Below, in pieces: positions 5,310 to 5,944 of a stretch of 5,944 bases of DNA. The notes under the pieces are model-generated. The model ran no database searches and was not told the DNA's origin. It was given only the letters and a program-made list of their open reading frames with translations. The translations under genes and the position numbers were made by a program. Every line of letters starts with the position of its first letter. The stretch's first letter is position 1. The DNA is from DASSTJ01 sp035707965 (GTDB taxonomy: Bacteria; Actinomycetota; Actinomycetes; Actinomycetales; Angustibacteraceae), in contig DASSTJ010000212.1 of NCBI GenBank assembly GCA_035707965.1, forward strand, positions 1 through 5,944, read 5' to 3'.

Positions 5310-5398
5310 GGAGGATTCGCATAGCGGCCTAGTGCGCACGATTGGAAATCGTGTTGGGTTAACCACCCTCAGGGGTTCAAATCCCCTATCCTCCGCCA
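5310..5398 (+). tRNA. tRNA-Ser(GGA), CCA encoded
   Basis: Acceptor stem GGAGGAT (5310-5316) pairs with ATCCTCC (5388-5394), discriminator G5395, genome-encoded CCA at 5396-5398. Anticodon stem CACGA/TCGTG (5337-5341, 5349-5353) holds the loop TTGGAAA with anticodon GGA (5344-5346), which reads UCC/UCU serine codons. A long variable arm (about 5354-5370, GGGT/ACCC) marks a class II tRNA. The T arm is AGGGG-TTCAAAT-CCCCT (5371-5387). All expected arms are intact. Confidence 0.97.
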
Positions 5399-5402
5399 CC
5401 CT

Positions 5403-5433
5403 CGAAGGGCTCGGACGTCGTCCGAGCCCTTCG
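5403..5433 (+). terminator. Terminator hairpin after tRNA-Ser
   Basis: CGAAGGGCTCGGAC (5403-5416) and GTCCGAGCCCTTCG (5420-5433) are perfect 14-bp arms with a GTC loop, starting 5 nt after the CCA. There is no U-tract, as is common in high-GC actinobacteria. A second, smaller hairpin follows: TCCTGC (5437-5442) with GCAGGA (5448-5453). Confidence 0.85.
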
Positions 5434-5556
5434 CGCTCCTGCGACGAGCAGGAAGGCGCGCGGCCGGCCCCACCCGCGCCGCCCAGGGCACGCCCCTCAG
5501 CCGCCGCTGACACGCGTCCCTGGCGTCGCGTCCGCGCACGGCGCGGCTTCTCCTCG

Positions 5557-5562
5557 TAGGAT
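5557..5562 (+). promoter_or_regulatory. Candidate -10 box of the 98-aa gene, implying a leaderless transcript
   Basis: TAGGAT is followed by 7 nt and the GTG at 5570, which places the transcription start at or one base before the start codon. The AGGA within it, 8 nt from GTG, could instead be a modest Shine-Dalgarno. No clear -35 box. Confidence 0.45.
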
Positions 5563-5569
5563 CACGCGT

Positions 5570-5866
5570 GTGATCTTCAAGGCTGTCGGCGACTCGCGTC
5601 CGTATCCGGACCACGGCCTGACGACGCCCAGGGACTGGGCCGACGTCCCGCCTCGGCAGGTGCGCCTCGACGACCTGGTCACGACGAAGCGCACGCTCGA
5701 CCTCGCGGCGCTCCTCGACGAGGACTCCACGTTCTACGGCGACCTCTTCGCGCACGTCGTCGAGTGGCAGGGCGACCTCTACCTCGAGGACGGGCTGCAC
5801 CGCGCCCTGCGTGCGGCCCTGCAGCAGCGGCCGGTGCTGCACGCCCGCGTGCTGGTCCTCGCCTGA
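5570..5866 (+). CDS. Conserved actinobacterial 98-aa protein, possible minimal ParB/sulfiredoxin-like fold
   Basis: Function unknown. The sequence pattern MIFK-VG-RPYPDHG, then RQVRLDDLVTTK (29-40), DEDSTFYGDLF (50-60) and VVEWQGDLYLEDGLHRALRAALQQRPVLHARVL (64-96) is, from memory, widely conserved in actinobacteria. Homologues are sometimes labelled VapB-family antitoxin, but no PIN-domain toxin is seen next to it and no AbrB or ribbon-helix-helix N-terminus is evident. The C-terminal half has the strand-DGxHR-helix-strand order (D74, G75, H77, R78) typical of ParB/Srx-like domains, where such a loop binds nucleotide; this is inference. There is no signal peptide or membrane segment. The GTG at 5570 is chosen because MIFK is the usual N-terminus and a TAGGAT box lies 7 nt before it. 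It follows the tRNA-Ser terminator on the same strand, so it is probably transcribed alone or with a gene beyond the right edge. Confidence 0.88.
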   Translation: MIFKAVGDSRPYPDHGLTTPRDWADVPPRQVRLDDLVTTKRTLDLAALLDEDSTFYGDLFAHVVEWQGDLYLEDGLHRALRAALQQRPVLHARVLVLA

Positions 5867-5873
5867 ACCGACC

Positions 5874-5910
5874 GCTCAACCGCTCGACTGCTGGACCGAC
5901 CTGCTCGACC
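5874..5910. repeat. Degenerate tandem octamers after the 98-aa gene
   Basis: GCTCAACC, GCTCGACT and GCTGGACC lie head to tail at 5874-5897, and GCTCGACC recurs at 5903-5910 after a 5-nt GACCT spacer. The consensus is roughly GCTCGACC. The stretch up to 5930 is low-complexity and contains no clear terminator. It probably arose by slippage; it may also be a spacer before the next gene. Confidence 0.55.
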
Positions 5911-5944
5911 GACCTGACCGCCGACCCGACTGGGGGCGCCGTGG

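Noticed and set aside
5310..5433. tRNA-Ser as an attachment site of an integrated element
   Set aside because: No integrase is present, no full-length duplicate of the tRNA 3' end lies in the window, and the genes on both sides look like native housekeeping genes. Only a 7-nt repeat exists.
4884..5513. 209-codon minus-strand open frame across ffs and tRNA-Ser
   Set aside because: It covers two well-defined RNA genes, and the translation is a composition-driven Arg/Gly/Ser mix.
5941..5944. GTG at the right edge preceded by GGGGG (5932-5936) as the start of a next gene
   Set aside because: Only one codon is visible, so it cannot be tested from this window.

Overview
The window comes from a very GC-rich actinobacterial chromosome. 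The evidence is strong G/C bias at third codon positions, frequent GTG starts, TANNNT-type -10 boxes, an aspartokinase N-terminus close to that of Corynebacterium, a DUF5063 gene behind recR, and a short 84-nt SRP RNA of the Streptomyces type. A Cellulomonas-like member of the Micrococcales is a guess; the sequence alone does not settle the genus.

Layout. Bases 1-5130 are mostly a minus-strand block, read right to left: SRP RNA (ffs), dnaX, recR, a DUF5063 gene and the 5' part of lysC, which runs off the left edge. One plus-strand gene, gntK (gluconokinase), sits between ffs and dnaX. Right of ffs, the plus strand carries tRNA-Ser(GGA) with a terminator hairpin, then a 98-aa conserved actinobacterial gene, then a short degenerate octamer repeat at the right edge.

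Function. This is mostly housekeeping DNA. dnaX encodes the clamp-loader/polymerase organiser, recR the recombination-mediator toprim protein, lysC the first enzyme of the aspartate family (Lys/Thr/Met/diaminopimelate), and ffs the RNA core of the signal recognition particle. The ffs-dnaX-(ybaB)-recR order is an old bacterial arrangement (B. subtilis scr-dnaX-yaaK-recR; E. coli dnaX-ybaB-recR). Here it departs in two ways. gntK lies divergently between ffs and dnaX. The ybaB/ebfC gene normally found between dnaX and recR is absent, leaving 128 bp that hold a 38-bp near-perfect palindrome and a candidate recR promoter.

Regulatory signals. dnaX, recR and the 98-aa gene all start with GTG placed 6-7 nt after a TAGGNT box and lack a good Shine-Dalgarno, which suggests leaderless transcripts. 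gntK, lysC and the DUF5063 gene have recognisable Shine-Dalgarno sequences. Several strong inverted repeats lie in the intergenic regions: before lysC, before recR, before gntK, between ffs and tRNA-Ser, and after tRNA-Ser.

No mobile element, CRISPR array or obvious defence system is visible. The least understood item is the 98-aa protein, whose C-terminal half looks like a minimal ParB/sulfiredoxin-type motif.
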